From assembly GCF_014190935.1 (NCBI RefSeq), contig NZ_JACHVV010000002.1:682001-746000 (forward strand): DNA of 64,000 nucleotides. Reading direction: 5' to 3'. Source of the DNA: Chryseomonas sp014190935 (GTDB lineage: Bacteria; Pseudomonadota; Gammaproteobacteria; Pseudomonadales; Pseudomonadaceae). A program made the position numbers and the translations under genes. A model generated the notes under the pieces. That model had not been told where the DNA came from, searched no databases, and worked only from the letters and a program-made list of their open reading frames with translations. Below, piece after piece: positions 56,334-63,283 of the stretch; the stretch's first letter is position 1, and each line of letters opens with the position of its first letter.

Positions 56334-56822
56334 TTGCGAGCTCCGCTCTTGCGTATCCGCCCCGCCTTCGTCACCGATCTCGCCGCCATCTGCTGGCTAG
56401 CCGAACAACTCGCCGAGCAGCATCACCGGCAGGCCCCGGCGACCTTCGCCGAGCCCTCCGGCGGCTGGCGCGACCAGGACTACTGGGCCGCCCAGCTCGA
56501 GCCGGAAGACGGGGTGCTGTTGGTCGCTGAGGCCCGCGACGAACTGGTCGGCTTCGTCACCGCACGCCTGTCCGATACCCGCTCGATTTCCTTTCTGCAG
56601 CCGCTGATCCTCTGCCGCATCGGCACCCTGGTGGTCTCGGCCAGCCACCGACGGCTGGGCGTGGGTGCCCGGCTGCTGGACGCCGTGGAAGCCTGGGCCC
56701 GGGACAACGACGTCGACGAATTGCGCCTGGAGGTCATGGAATTCAACGAGGACGCCCAGGCCTTCTATGCCCGCCAGGACTTCCAGGGGCAGTCGCGGAT
56801 TCTGGCCAAGGCGTTGCGGTAG
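56334..56822 (+). CDS. GNAT-family N-acetyltransferase
   Basis: 162 residues from TTG 56334, or 157 from TTG 56349 (LRIRPAFVTDL); no ATG suits and neither start has a good ribosome site. The acetyl-CoA loop is RRLGVGARLLDAVEAWA near residues 107-123. Flanking strands RIGTLVVSASH and LRLEVMEFNEDAQAFYARQDF complete the GNAT fold. Substrate unknown; it could be a peptide, amine or antibiotic acetyltransferase. Confidence 0.85.
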   Translation: MRAPLLRIRPAFVTDLAAICWLAEQLAEQHHRQAPATFAEPSGGWRDQDYWAAQLEPEDGVLLVAEARDELVGFVTARLSDTRSISFLQPLILCRIGTLVVSASHRRLGVGARLLDAVEAWARDNDVDELRLEVMEFNEDAQAFYARQDFQGQSRILAKALR

Positions 56823-56867
56823 GGTTGGCTGCAGCGCGATCAAAGTCAGGGTCGCGACAGACCGGCA

Positions 56868-56902
56868 CCCTCACCCCAGCCCTCTCCCAGGGGGAGAGGG
56901 GG
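56868..56902. repeat. CCCTCACCCC...GGGAGAGGG dispersed element
   Basis: CCCTCACCCCAGCCCTCTCC then a complementary GGGAGAGGG arm. A near-identical copy is at 43853-43888. In both places it lies beside GTAGGTTGGG repeats. Confidence 0.7.
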
Positions 56903-56937
56903 TGATCGGAGCGGTCGGTGGTCACAGCGCAGTTCCG

Positions 56938-57172
56938 GTAGGTTGGGTTGAGCGCAGCGAAGCCCAACACGACCGACTCCAGGCCCTCACTGTTGGGCTT
57001 CGATGATGGAACCGTCTCAACCCAACCTACAAGGGCGCCGTAGGTTGGGTTGAGCGCCGCGAAGCCCAACACAACCAACTCCAGATCCTCACTGTTGGGC
57101 TTCGGCGATGGAGCCGCCTCAACCCAACCTACAAGGGCACCGTAGGTTGGGTTGAGCGCAGCGAAGCCCAAC
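56938..57172. repeat. 102-bp tandem array of GTAGGTTGGG...GAAGCCCAAC elements
   Basis: Forward copies start at 56938, 57040 and 57142, exactly 102 bases apart. Each of the first two is followed by an inverted longer copy (56992-57030 and 57094-57132) beginning GTTGGGCTTCG and ending CAACCCAACCTAC. The array is thus two full direct repeats of a head-to-head pair plus a third forward copy, with only a few base changes between units. Confidence 0.85.
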
Positions 57173-57207
57173 AGGCCCTATCGCCACCTCAAGCTTCGAC
57201 GACGATC

Positions 57208-58224
57208 CTACACACTCTCCCGACTCACCAACTCGAATCCCAGGTCCACGCAGGTCGGTTGGCTGCGGCCGTCGAGCAGCCCCAGCAGGAGGGCCGCGGC
57301 CTGGCGCCCTACCGCGGCGCGGGGGGTCTGGATGGAGGTCAGCCGGGGCACCGTATGCGCCGAGCCGGGCAGGTCGTTGAAGCCCAGCACCGAGATCCGT
57401 TCGGGGATGGCGATGCCCAGCCGCTGGGCTTCGAACAGCGCGCCCTGGGCCAGGTCGTCGTTGCAGAAGAACAGCCCGTCGACGTCCGGCCGGCGGGCCA
57501 GCAGCTCGCGAAACTGCCGGGCGCCCAGCCCCACGGACGACGGCTGCGGATCCAGCACGTCCAGACTCGGGTCATAGCAGCCCGCCGCGCGCAGCACCTC
57601 GCGAAAGCCCTCGCCCCGGGCCAGCGCCCGCGGGTCGAGCTGGGCCGCGACGTAGCCCAGGCACTTGCGCCCGGCCGCCAGCAGATGCCGCGCCGCGGCG
57701 GCGCCGGCGGCGTGCTGGGAAAAGCCGACGCTGGGCACCGCCCCCGCCGGATCCAGCTCCATCATGTGCACCCGCGGCACGCCACTGGCTGCCAGCAGCT
57801 GGCGGGCGTTCTCGGTGCGGTCGAAGCCGGTCAGCAGCAGTCCCCGGGGCTGATAGGCCAGGTAGTTGCGGATCAGCTTTTCCTCTTCCGCGGGATCGTA
57901 GTGGTAGTTGCCGATCAGCACTTCCAGGCCGCGAGGGCGCAGAACCTCGTGGATGGCCTCCAGCGGCTCGATGAACAGATGGTTGGACAGCGAGGGCACC
58001 AGCACCACCACCGAGTGCCCCTGGGCCGAGGCCAGGGCGCGGGCGGCCGGATTGGTGACATAGCCGAGGCGCGCGGCAGCCTCCTGCACGCGGGTGACCA
58101 GCTCGGGCGCCACACTGGCGACACCGCGCAGGGCACGCGAGGCCGTGATGGGGGAAACACCGGCCTGCAGCGCCACCTCGGTGAGGGTGGGCCGACCGGA
58201 ACTACGAGAACCCGTTCGATTCAT
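57208..58224 (-). CDS. gntR: Gluconate operon repressor GntR (LacI family)
   Basis: 338-residue repressor, released by gluconate or a phosphorylated derivative. The N-terminal LacI-type helix-turn-helix is PTLTEVALQAGVSPITASRA with hinge LGYVTNPAARALAS. A periplasmic-binding-protein-like core follows (VVVLVPSLSNHLFIEPLEAI, LFFCNDDLAQGALFEAQRLG, VLGFNDLPGSAHTVPRLTSI). It is divergent from gntK-gntP, and an exact 14-bp sequence found three times around these genes is its likely operator, including one next to its own start. Confidence 0.9.
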   Translation of the reverse strand: MNRTGSRSSGRPTLTEVALQAGVSPITASRALRGVASVAPELVTRVQEAAARLGYVTNPAARALASAQGHSVVVLVPSLSNHLFIEPLEAIHEVLRPRGLEVLIGNYHYDPAEEEKLIRNYLAYQPRGLLLTGFDRTENARQLLAASGVPRVHMMELDPAGAVPSVGFSQHAAGAAAARHLLAAGRKCLGYVAAQLDPRALARGEGFREVLRAAGCYDPSLDVLDPQPSSVGLGARQFRELLARRPDVDGLFFCNDDLAQGALFEAQRLGIAIPERISVLGFNDLPGSAHTVPRLTSIQTPRAAVGRQAAALLLGLLDGRSQPTCVDLGFELVSRESV

Positions 58225-58266
58225 TGTTATGGTTTCAGGCTTGTCAGAGACGGAGAACGCGCCTAA

Positions 58267-58280
58267 GGTAGCGCTGTCTC
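58267..58280. promoter_or_regulatory. Putative GntR operator 1
   Basis: GGTAGCGCTGTCTC, 42 bases upstream of the gntR ATG. Pseudo-palindromic around AGC|GCT, as LacI-family sites are. Identical to operators 2 and 3. Confidence 0.75.
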
Positions 58281-58380
58281 ACCAGACACTACAAGCCTGA
58301 CGTGGCCTTCTGGAGCGCGTCGGCATTCGGCCTAACAAGATCGACAAGAACTGGAAGCCGCTCCCTTTTTCCCTTTTCGG

Positions 58381-58394
58381 GGTAGCGCTGTCTC
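58381..58394. promoter_or_regulatory. Putative GntR operator 2
   Basis: GGTAGCGCTGTCTC, ending 16 bases before the gntK ATG and just ahead of its ribosome site. Operators 1 and 2 are 114 bases apart, which could allow looping. Confidence 0.75.
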
Positions 58395-58410
58395 CAGACC
58401 GGAGGTGACG

Positions 58411-58944
58411 ATGAACACTCCCATTCCCGCACTGGTGGTCATGGGCGTCGCAGGCTGCGGCAAGAGCAGCGTCGGCGCGGCCATTGCCGAGCAGGACGGT
58501 GGCCGCCTGATCGAAGGCGACACCTTCCACCCCGCCGCCAACATCGCCAAGATGAGCGCCGGCATCCCCCTCGACGATGAAGATCGCGCCGGCTGGCTGA
58601 CCCGCCTCGGTGAGGAACTGGCCGCCGCCGTGGCCGCGGGCGAACGCCCGGTACTCACCTGTTCCGCGCTCAAGCGCCGCTACCGTGACCAGCTGCGCCA
58701 CGCCGTGCCCGGTCTCGGCTTCGTCTTTCTCGAACTGACCCGCGAGACCGCGGCCCAGCGCGTCGCCAATCGCCCGGGGCACTTCATGCCCGCCAGCCTG
58801 ATCGACAGCCAGTTCGCCGCCCTCGAAGCACCCCACGGTGAACCGGCTACGCTGGTAGTGGACGCACGCGACACCCTGCCCGCCATCGGCACCCAGGTGT
58901 CGGCCTGGTGGAACACCTCGGCTCGCCTGGCCCAACCGGCCTGA
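58411..58944 (+). CDS. gntK: Gluconokinase
   Basis: 177-residue thermoresistant-type kinase converting gluconate to 6-phosphogluconate. ATG 58411 is preferred over GTG 58405 because GGAGG (58401-58405) sits at ideal distance. The P-loop is MGVAGCGKSSVGAA near residues 11-24; GDTFHPAANIAKMSAGIPLD, CSALKRRYRDQLR and NRPGHFMPASLIDSQ are all diagnostic. gntP follows 61 bases later with another operator between. Confidence 0.95.
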   Translation: MNTPIPALVVMGVAGCGKSSVGAAIAEQDGGRLIEGDTFHPAANIAKMSAGIPLDDEDRAGWLTRLGEELAAAVAAGERPVLTCSALKRRYRDQLRHAVPGLGFVFLELTRETAAQRVANRPGHFMPASLIDSQFAALEAPHGEPATLVVDARDTLPAIGTQVSAWWNTSARLAQPA

Positions 58945-58945
58945 C

Positions 58946-58959
58946 GAGACAGCGCTACC
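58946..58959. promoter_or_regulatory. Putative GntR operator 3
   Basis: GAGACAGCGCTACC, the exact reverse complement of operators 1 and 2, starting 1 base after the gntK stop and 46 bases upstream of gntP. Suggests a separate GntR-controlled promoter for gntP. Confidence 0.75.
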
Positions 58960-58984
58960 CAATTCAATCACCCGCAACGCCCAC

Positions 58985-58998
58985 AACAACAATAGGAG
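58985..58998 (+). promoter_or_regulatory. Putative Crc/Hfq motif fused to the gntP ribosome site
   Basis: AACAACAATA directly followed by GGAG, 7 bases before the gntP ATG. Same layout as at xylB. Predicted to lower gntP translation when a preferred carbon source is present. Confidence 0.55.
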
Positions 58999-59005
58999 AG
59001 GCGCC

Positions 59006-60358
59006 ATGTTCGGCATGGACCACAATAGCTTCCTTCTGCTCGACGCCCTGGTCACCATCATCGGCCTGGTGCTGCTGATCACCAAGTTCAAGGTCCATCC
59101 CTTCATCGCCCTGACCATCGCCTCGGGCTTTCTCGGCCTGACCTCCGGCATGCCGGTGGAAAAGGTCATGAAATCCTTCCAGGACGGCTTCGGCGGCGTG
59201 CTCGGCTTCGTCGGCATCCTGCTCGGCCTGGGCACCATGCTCGGCAAGCTGATGGCCGATTCCGGCGGCGCCGACCAGATCGCCCAGACGCTGATCCGCG
59301 CCTTCGGCATCAAGCGCGTGCACTGGGCGATGATGTTCGCCGCCTTCCTGGTGGGCATCCCGCTGTTCTTCGAGATCGGCTTCGTGCTGCTGGCGCCCCT
59401 GGTGTTCATCGTCGCCCGCCGTACCGGGCTGTCGCTGGTCAAGCTGGGCATTCCGCTGCTGGCCGGCCTGTCCGCCGTGCACGGCCTGGTGCCGCCGCAC
59501 CCGGGTCCGCTGCTGGCGGTCGGGGTGTTTGGCGCCGACATCGGCAAGACCATCTTCTATGGCCTGCTGGTCGGCCTGCCCACCGCCATGATCGCCGGTC
59601 CCCTCTTCGGCGCCTGGATCTCCAAGCGCATCCCCGGTTCGGCCAACCCCGAACTGGTCGCCCAGATCGCCCAGGAGACCGACAACCGCAACCTGCCGGG
59701 CTTCGGCATCACCGTCTTCACCGTGCTGCTGCCGGTGATCCTGATGCTGCTCAAGGCCTTCGCCGACATCTTCTTCGCCGCCGACAACCATTTCCGCATC
59801 TGGATGGACTTCATCGGCCACCCCATCACCGCCCTGCTCGCCGCCCTGCTGCTGAGTTTCTACAGCTTCGGCACCGCCTGTGGCTTCTCTCGCGAGAAGA
59901 TCGTCAAGCTGCTCGACCAGAGCCTGGCGCCGGTGGCGGCCATCGTGCTGATCGTCGGCGCCGGCGGTGGCTTCAAGCAGATGCTGGTGGCCAGCGGCGT
60001 GGGTGAGGTGATCGGCAACCTGGCGGTGCAGACGCAGATCTCGCCGATCCTGCTGACCTGGCTGGTGGCGGCGGTGATCCGCGTGGCCACCGGTTCCGCC
60101 ACCGTGGCGACCATCACCGGCGCCGGCATCGTCGCCCCCGTGGTGGCGCTGATCCCCGGCGTGAACAAGGAATTGCTGGTGCTGGCCGCCGGCGCCGGCT
60201 CGGTGATCCTCTCCCACGTCAACGACGCCGGCTTCTGGCTGGTGAAGCAGTACTTCAACATGACCGTGGCCGAGACCTTCAAGACCTGGTCGATGATGGA
60301 AACCATCCTCTCGGTGGTGGCCCTGGCCTTCATCATGCTGCTGTCGCTGTTCGTCTGA
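59006..60358 (+). CDS. gntP: Gluconate:H+ symporter (GntP family)
   Basis: 450-residue inner-membrane permease importing gluconate for GntK. Twelve or more helices; family landmarks are KFKVHPFIALTIASGFLGL near residues 28-46, GLSAVHGLVPPHPGPLLAVG, GTACGFSREKIVKLLDQSLA, GAGGGFKQMLVASGVG and VATGSATVATITGAGIVAP. Full length. It converges on phoD with 4 bases between the stops. Confidence 0.94.
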   Translation: MFGMDHNSFLLLDALVTIIGLVLLITKFKVHPFIALTIASGFLGLTSGMPVEKVMKSFQDGFGGVLGFVGILLGLGTMLGKLMADSGGADQIAQTLIRAFGIKRVHWAMMFAAFLVGIPLFFEIGFVLLAPLVFIVARRTGLSLVKLGIPLLAGLSAVHGLVPPHPGPLLAVGVFGADIGKTIFYGLLVGLPTAMIAGPLFGAWISKRIPGSANPELVAQIAQETDNRNLPGFGITVFTVLLPVILMLLKAFADIFFAADNHFRIWMDFIGHPITALLAALLLSFYSFGTACGFSREKIVKLLDQSLAPVAAIVLIVGAGGGFKQMLVASGVGEVIGNLAVQTQISPILLTWLVAAVIRVATGSATVATITGAGIVAPVVALIPGVNKELLVLAAGAGSVILSHVNDAGFWLVKQYFNMTVAETFKTWSMMETILSVVALAFIMLLSLFV

Positions 60359-60362
60359 TCCG

Positions 60363-61916
60363 CTAGGCCGGGACGGCGCCGGGCCGTCCCGCTTCCACCA
60401 CGAAGCTCGCCCGAGTGCCCCGTCCGGCATCCGGGCGCGTTCGATCACTGATGGTGCGCAGGTCCACCTGCAACCGCTCCCGCGTCAGCTCCAGGGCCAG
60501 ATAGCCACGCTCCCGGCTGTCGAAGAAGCGCACCTGGGGATTCTCCGGCAACAGCGCCTGGAAGCGGCGGTAGTCCGGTCCATCCGAGGTGATGGAGGTG
60601 CCAACGAATTCGCTCGCCACCACCGGGCTCCGCTCGTCCTCCGGATCGCGGTGCAGATCCGTCACCCAGAAGGAGTGGATGTCCCCGCCCAGGGTCACCG
60701 GATTGGCCAGGCGACTGTCGGCCATGGCCGCGAGCAGGCGCTCGCGGGTGGCCGGATAGCCGTCCCAGCCATCGGTCCAGCGCGCCGGATCGCCATTCGG
60801 CAAGCGCTGCCGCAGGGGTGCCAGCAGGAGATCCTGGGCGAGCAGATTCCAGCGGGTGGCATTGTGGCGAAAGCCGTCCAGCAGCCAGCTTTCCTGCGCC
60901 TGACCGAGCATGCTGCGCGCGGCATCGCGCAGACCCGGGCAATCCGGGGCGACCAGCTGGCCACCGCGGGTCCTGGCCGTCACGCAGGCCGGTTCGCTGC
61001 GGTATTGCCGACCATCGAGCAGATAGATCTCCGCCAGGTCGCCGAAGCGCCACCGGTCATAGAGGCGCAGCGCGCTGCCCTGGGTCCGCCAGGCGCGCAG
61101 CGGGGCATGTTCGCGAAAAGCCTGGTAGGCCGCCTGCCGTCGCGCGGCAAAGGCGGCCAGGCCGACCCGGGGATCCGCCGCCCAGGGGCCGGAATAGTCG
61201 TTCTGCACCTCGTGATCGTCCCAGGTCATGAGACTGGTGACATTGGCGTGCAGGTACTGCAGATCGGGATCGGTGCGGTACAGGGCATGGCGCCGGCGGT
61301 AGCTGGCCAGGTCGCGGGCCTCCGGCAGACCGTGGCGGCGGACCGCTGGCAGCAGCAGCGGCACATTGGACTCATAAATGTAGTCGCCGAGGAACAGCGC
61401 CAGATCCGGCTGTTCGTCGGCCATGTGCCGATAGGCACTGAAGAAGCCCTTCTCATAGTGGGAGCAGGAAGCCGCCACCAGCTTGAGACGCTGCGGCGCG
61501 CTGGCCGGCGACGGCAGCGTGACGGCGCGACCGATGCGACTCTGATGCCTCAGGGCGGTGAAGCGGTACCAATAGGGACGCCCCGGCAGCAGACCGACCA
61601 AGGTGATAGGTACGCTGAAGGCCGCCTGGAGCTGCGCCTGGACCGTACCGCGCTGTATGACCTGGCGCAGCCCCGGGTCCAGGGCGACTTCCCACTGCAC
61701 CTCGACAGGATGACGCAGACCACCCAGGCCGTCTTCGGCCAGGGGATCGGGCGCCAGGCGGGTCCAGATGACGAAGCCATCGACAGCGGGATCGCCACTG
61801 GCGACGCCGAGGGTGAAGGGATCCAGCTGCGGCGTGTGAGCGCTGCACCCGGCGAACCAGGGCGCGCTCAGACCCAGGCCGAGCAGGCCCAGCGCTTGAC
61901 GTCGAGAGGTACTCAT
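60363..61916 (-). CDS. phoD: Alkaline phosphatase D family protein, Tat-exported
   Basis: 517-residue phosphodiesterase/phosphatase of the PhoD family. Tat signal MSTSRRQALGLLGLGLSAPW (twin Arg at 5-6), followed by FAGC, which could be a lipobox. PhoD domain: LGVASGDPAVDGFVIWTRLA, ASCSHYEKGFFSAYRHMA, FLGDYIYES, MTWDDHEVQNDYSG and LGGDIHSFW, giving the Fe/Ca metal ligands. Usually induced by phosphate starvation; I did not find a clear Pho box upstream. Confidence 0.9.
   Translation of the reverse strand: MSTSRRQALGLLGLGLSAPWFAGCSAHTPQLDPFTLGVASGDPAVDGFVIWTRLAPDPLAEDGLGGLRHPVEVQWEVALDPGLRQVIQRGTVQAQLQAAFSVPITLVGLLPGRPYWYRFTALRHQSRIGRAVTLPSPASAPQRLKLVAASCSHYEKGFFSAYRHMADEQPDLALFLGDYIYESNVPLLLPAVRRHGLPEARDLASYRRRHALYRTDPDLQYLHANVTSLMTWDDHEVQNDYSGPWAADPRVGLAAFAARRQAAYQAFREHAPLRAWRTQGSALRLYDRWRFGDLAEIYLLDGRQYRSEPACVTARTRGGQLVAPDCPGLRDAARSMLGQAQESWLLDGFRHNATRWNLLAQDLLLAPLRQRLPNGDPARWTDGWDGYPATRERLLAAMADSRLANPVTLGGDIHSFWVTDLHRDPEDERSPVVASEFVGTSITSDGPDYRRFQALLPENPQVRFFDSRERGYLALELTRERLQVDLRTISDRTRPDAGRGTRASFVVEAGRPGAVPA
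60369..60391. terminator. Hairpin between gntP and phoD
   Basis: CGGGACGGC (60369-60377) and GCCGTCCCG (60383-60391) with a 5-base loop, 10 bases after the gntP stop and inside the 3' end of phoD. No T run. Confidence 0.5.
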
Positions 61917-61977
61917 CCAGGCCTCCGGGAAAAGAGGCCAGGGTGGCTCAGGCAGGTGACAACAGGATGTCGGCGGC

Positions 61978-62280
61978 CTAGGCCAGCGGCAATTCCTCGA
62001 GGATCATGACCTGCGGGGCGTCGACGAGCAGGCCGTCGAGATCGCTCAGCAGCTGCTTGAAGTGAGGGGTTTGCTCGTGCTCGGCCAGGGCTTCGCGGCT
62101 GGCCCAGCGCTCGACGAACACATAACGGCCCTCGTGGCTCGGATCACGGTGCGGGGTATAGAAGTGACAGGCGGCTTCGGCGCGGGATGGAGCGACGATG
62201 GCACGCAGAGCGTTTTCGACAGCCTCGGCCTGGCCGGGTTTGGCCTGCAGGATGGCGACGACACGAATTTCACTGGTCAT
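61978..62280 (-). CDS. Antibiotic biosynthesis monooxygenase (ABM) domain protein
   Basis: 100-residue single ABM/YgiN-like domain: VVAILQAKPGQAEAVENALR, EAACHFYTPHRDPSHEGRYV, FVERWASREALAEHEQTPHF. Members are dimeric quinol or small-phenol oxygenases or have unknown roles. No biosynthetic cluster is nearby, so a housekeeping YgiN-type function is more likely than antibiotic synthesis. Confidence 0.87.
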   Translation of the reverse strand: MTSEIRVVAILQAKPGQAEAVENALRAIVAPSRAEAACHFYTPHRDPSHEGRYVFVERWASREALAEHEQTPHFKQLLSDLDGLLVDAPQVMILEELPLA

Positions 62281-62367
62281 GAAAAAACTCCGGAAGGGGT
62301 GCTTCAGCCTGATGCCTGGACACCCCGAATATCACCGGGGTCGAGAATCGGCCCCGGCCATGGTGAA

Positions 62368-62772
62368 TCACTGCTTGGCTTTGACGATCTTGTCGATCAC
62401 CGCATTGCTGCGCTTGATCAGCACATAGTCGGAGCCGATCTTGACCCACTGGCTGTCTTCGCCCGGCTGTTCCAGGCCGTGCTTCTTGAAGTCCTTAATC
62501 ACGTACTCGTCACGGATGTACTTGCGCGGCGCCCGGCCACCCTCTTCGAGCTCAAAGGTAGGATGATCAGGATCGTGGGTGACGGCCTCATCGCTCTGGT
62601 TGGCGTCCTTCTTGTTGACCTTGTTCTGGTACTGCGAGCTGGTGGGCTCGGAAGCGGCCTTGTCCGCGGCCGGCTTGACCGGGGTCATGGACTCGGGCGC
62701 GGCCTGGACTTGCAGGGCGCCTGCCAGTACGACGGTACCCAGGGCCATAGAGAGCAGCGATTGCTTGATCAT
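62368..62772 (-). CDS. RcnB-family periplasmic protein
   Basis: 134-residue exported protein. Signal peptide MIKQSLLSMALGTVVLAGAL with cleavage near VQAA. A charged low-complexity middle (residues 30-70) precedes the RcnB domain: RAPRKYIRDEYVIKDFKKHG, then LEQPGEDSQWVKIGSDYVLI and a terminal basic helix. E. coli RcnB influences nickel/cobalt export, but most homologues have unknown roles. No rcnA is nearby. Confidence 0.8.
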   Translation of the reverse strand: MIKQSLLSMALGTVVLAGALQVQAAPESMTPVKPAADKAASEPTSSQYQNKVNKKDANQSDEAVTHDPDHPTFELEEGGRAPRKYIRDEYVIKDFKKHGLEQPGEDSQWVKIGSDYVLIKRSNAVIDKIVKAKQ

Positions 62773-62857
62773 GGGGGTGTTTCTCCTCTGCGTTCGAGGT
62801 TTTGACCCCGGGGCTGGAGGAAAAGCTCCACGAATACCTGCGGTCGCGCGGTTGGCC

Positions 62858-63109
62858 TTACAACCGTTCGTCCTGGTCGGCCTTCACCAGGGTCAGCACC
62901 GGCGGCAACTGGCGCGAGCGTTGGGTGGAAAAGGCGTCCAGCGAACAACTCAGCCGATAGGACTGCTGAGTGAGTCGCGAGGTCTCCTGGCGCAAGGTGA
63001 GGAAGTTGAGGAAATAGCGCTGGTGCTGGCGCTTGGCCTGGCTACCCCGCTCAAGCAGGCGCCGGGCTTCCGCCATGGCCACGATGTGGCTATCGGTCAC
63101 GTCCTTCAT
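62858..63109 (-). CDS. Hypothetical protein, 83 aa
   Basis: Not recognised. A small basic, mostly helical protein: MKDVTDSHIVAMAEARRLLE, then RGSQAKRQHQRYFLNFLTLR and a polar tail. No signal peptide. ATG 63109 is preceded (on the minus strand) by GAGGAAGCCGTTGC, a plausible ribosome site. Stands alone between the RcnB-like gene and a divergent exporter. Confidence 0.6.
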   Translation of the reverse strand: MKDVTDSHIVAMAEARRLLERGSQAKRQHQRYFLNFLTLRQETSRLTQQSYRLSCSLDAFSTQRSRQLPPVLTLVKADQDERL

Positions 63110-63283
63110 GCAACGGCTTCCTCGTGGCGGTGACGATTATCGAACCTGTCTCCTCTCGACTTTAGCAGTCCGTCCGGGACGCGGTGATGAATCCTTTGAC
63201 TTTTTATCGGCAAGCCAGGACTGGCGCGCCTTGCGGCACCTCAGGCAGAGTAGCCCACCCCCCCTGGCCAGAGGTGCAGCCCC

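Larger units (their letters stand above)
56823..57207. other. Repeat-filled intergenic region, 385 bp
   Basis: Between convergent GNAT and gntR genes. It holds the CCCTCACC/GGGAGAGGG element (56868-56902) and the tandem GTAGGTTGGG array (56938-57172). No supported gene; reading frames through the repeats are artefacts of repetition. Confidence 0.8.

Noticed and set aside
56743..57171. A 142-codon minus-strand frame through the tandem repeats, with repeated GFAALNPTYGALVGWVE
   Set aside because: It is only the translation of the 102-bp repeat array plus the GNAT gene's antisense strand. The peptide repeats mirror DNA repeats and there is no ribosome site.
56938..57172. A CRISPR array
   Set aside because: The repeats are spaced regularly but the sequence between them is itself repeated, units are inverted, only two to three exist, and no cas gene is near.
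61978..62280. Part of an antibiotic biosynthesis pathway
   Set aside because: The ABM domain name is misleading; no synthase, tailoring enzyme or regulator is near and the gene resembles stand-alone YgiN-type proteins.
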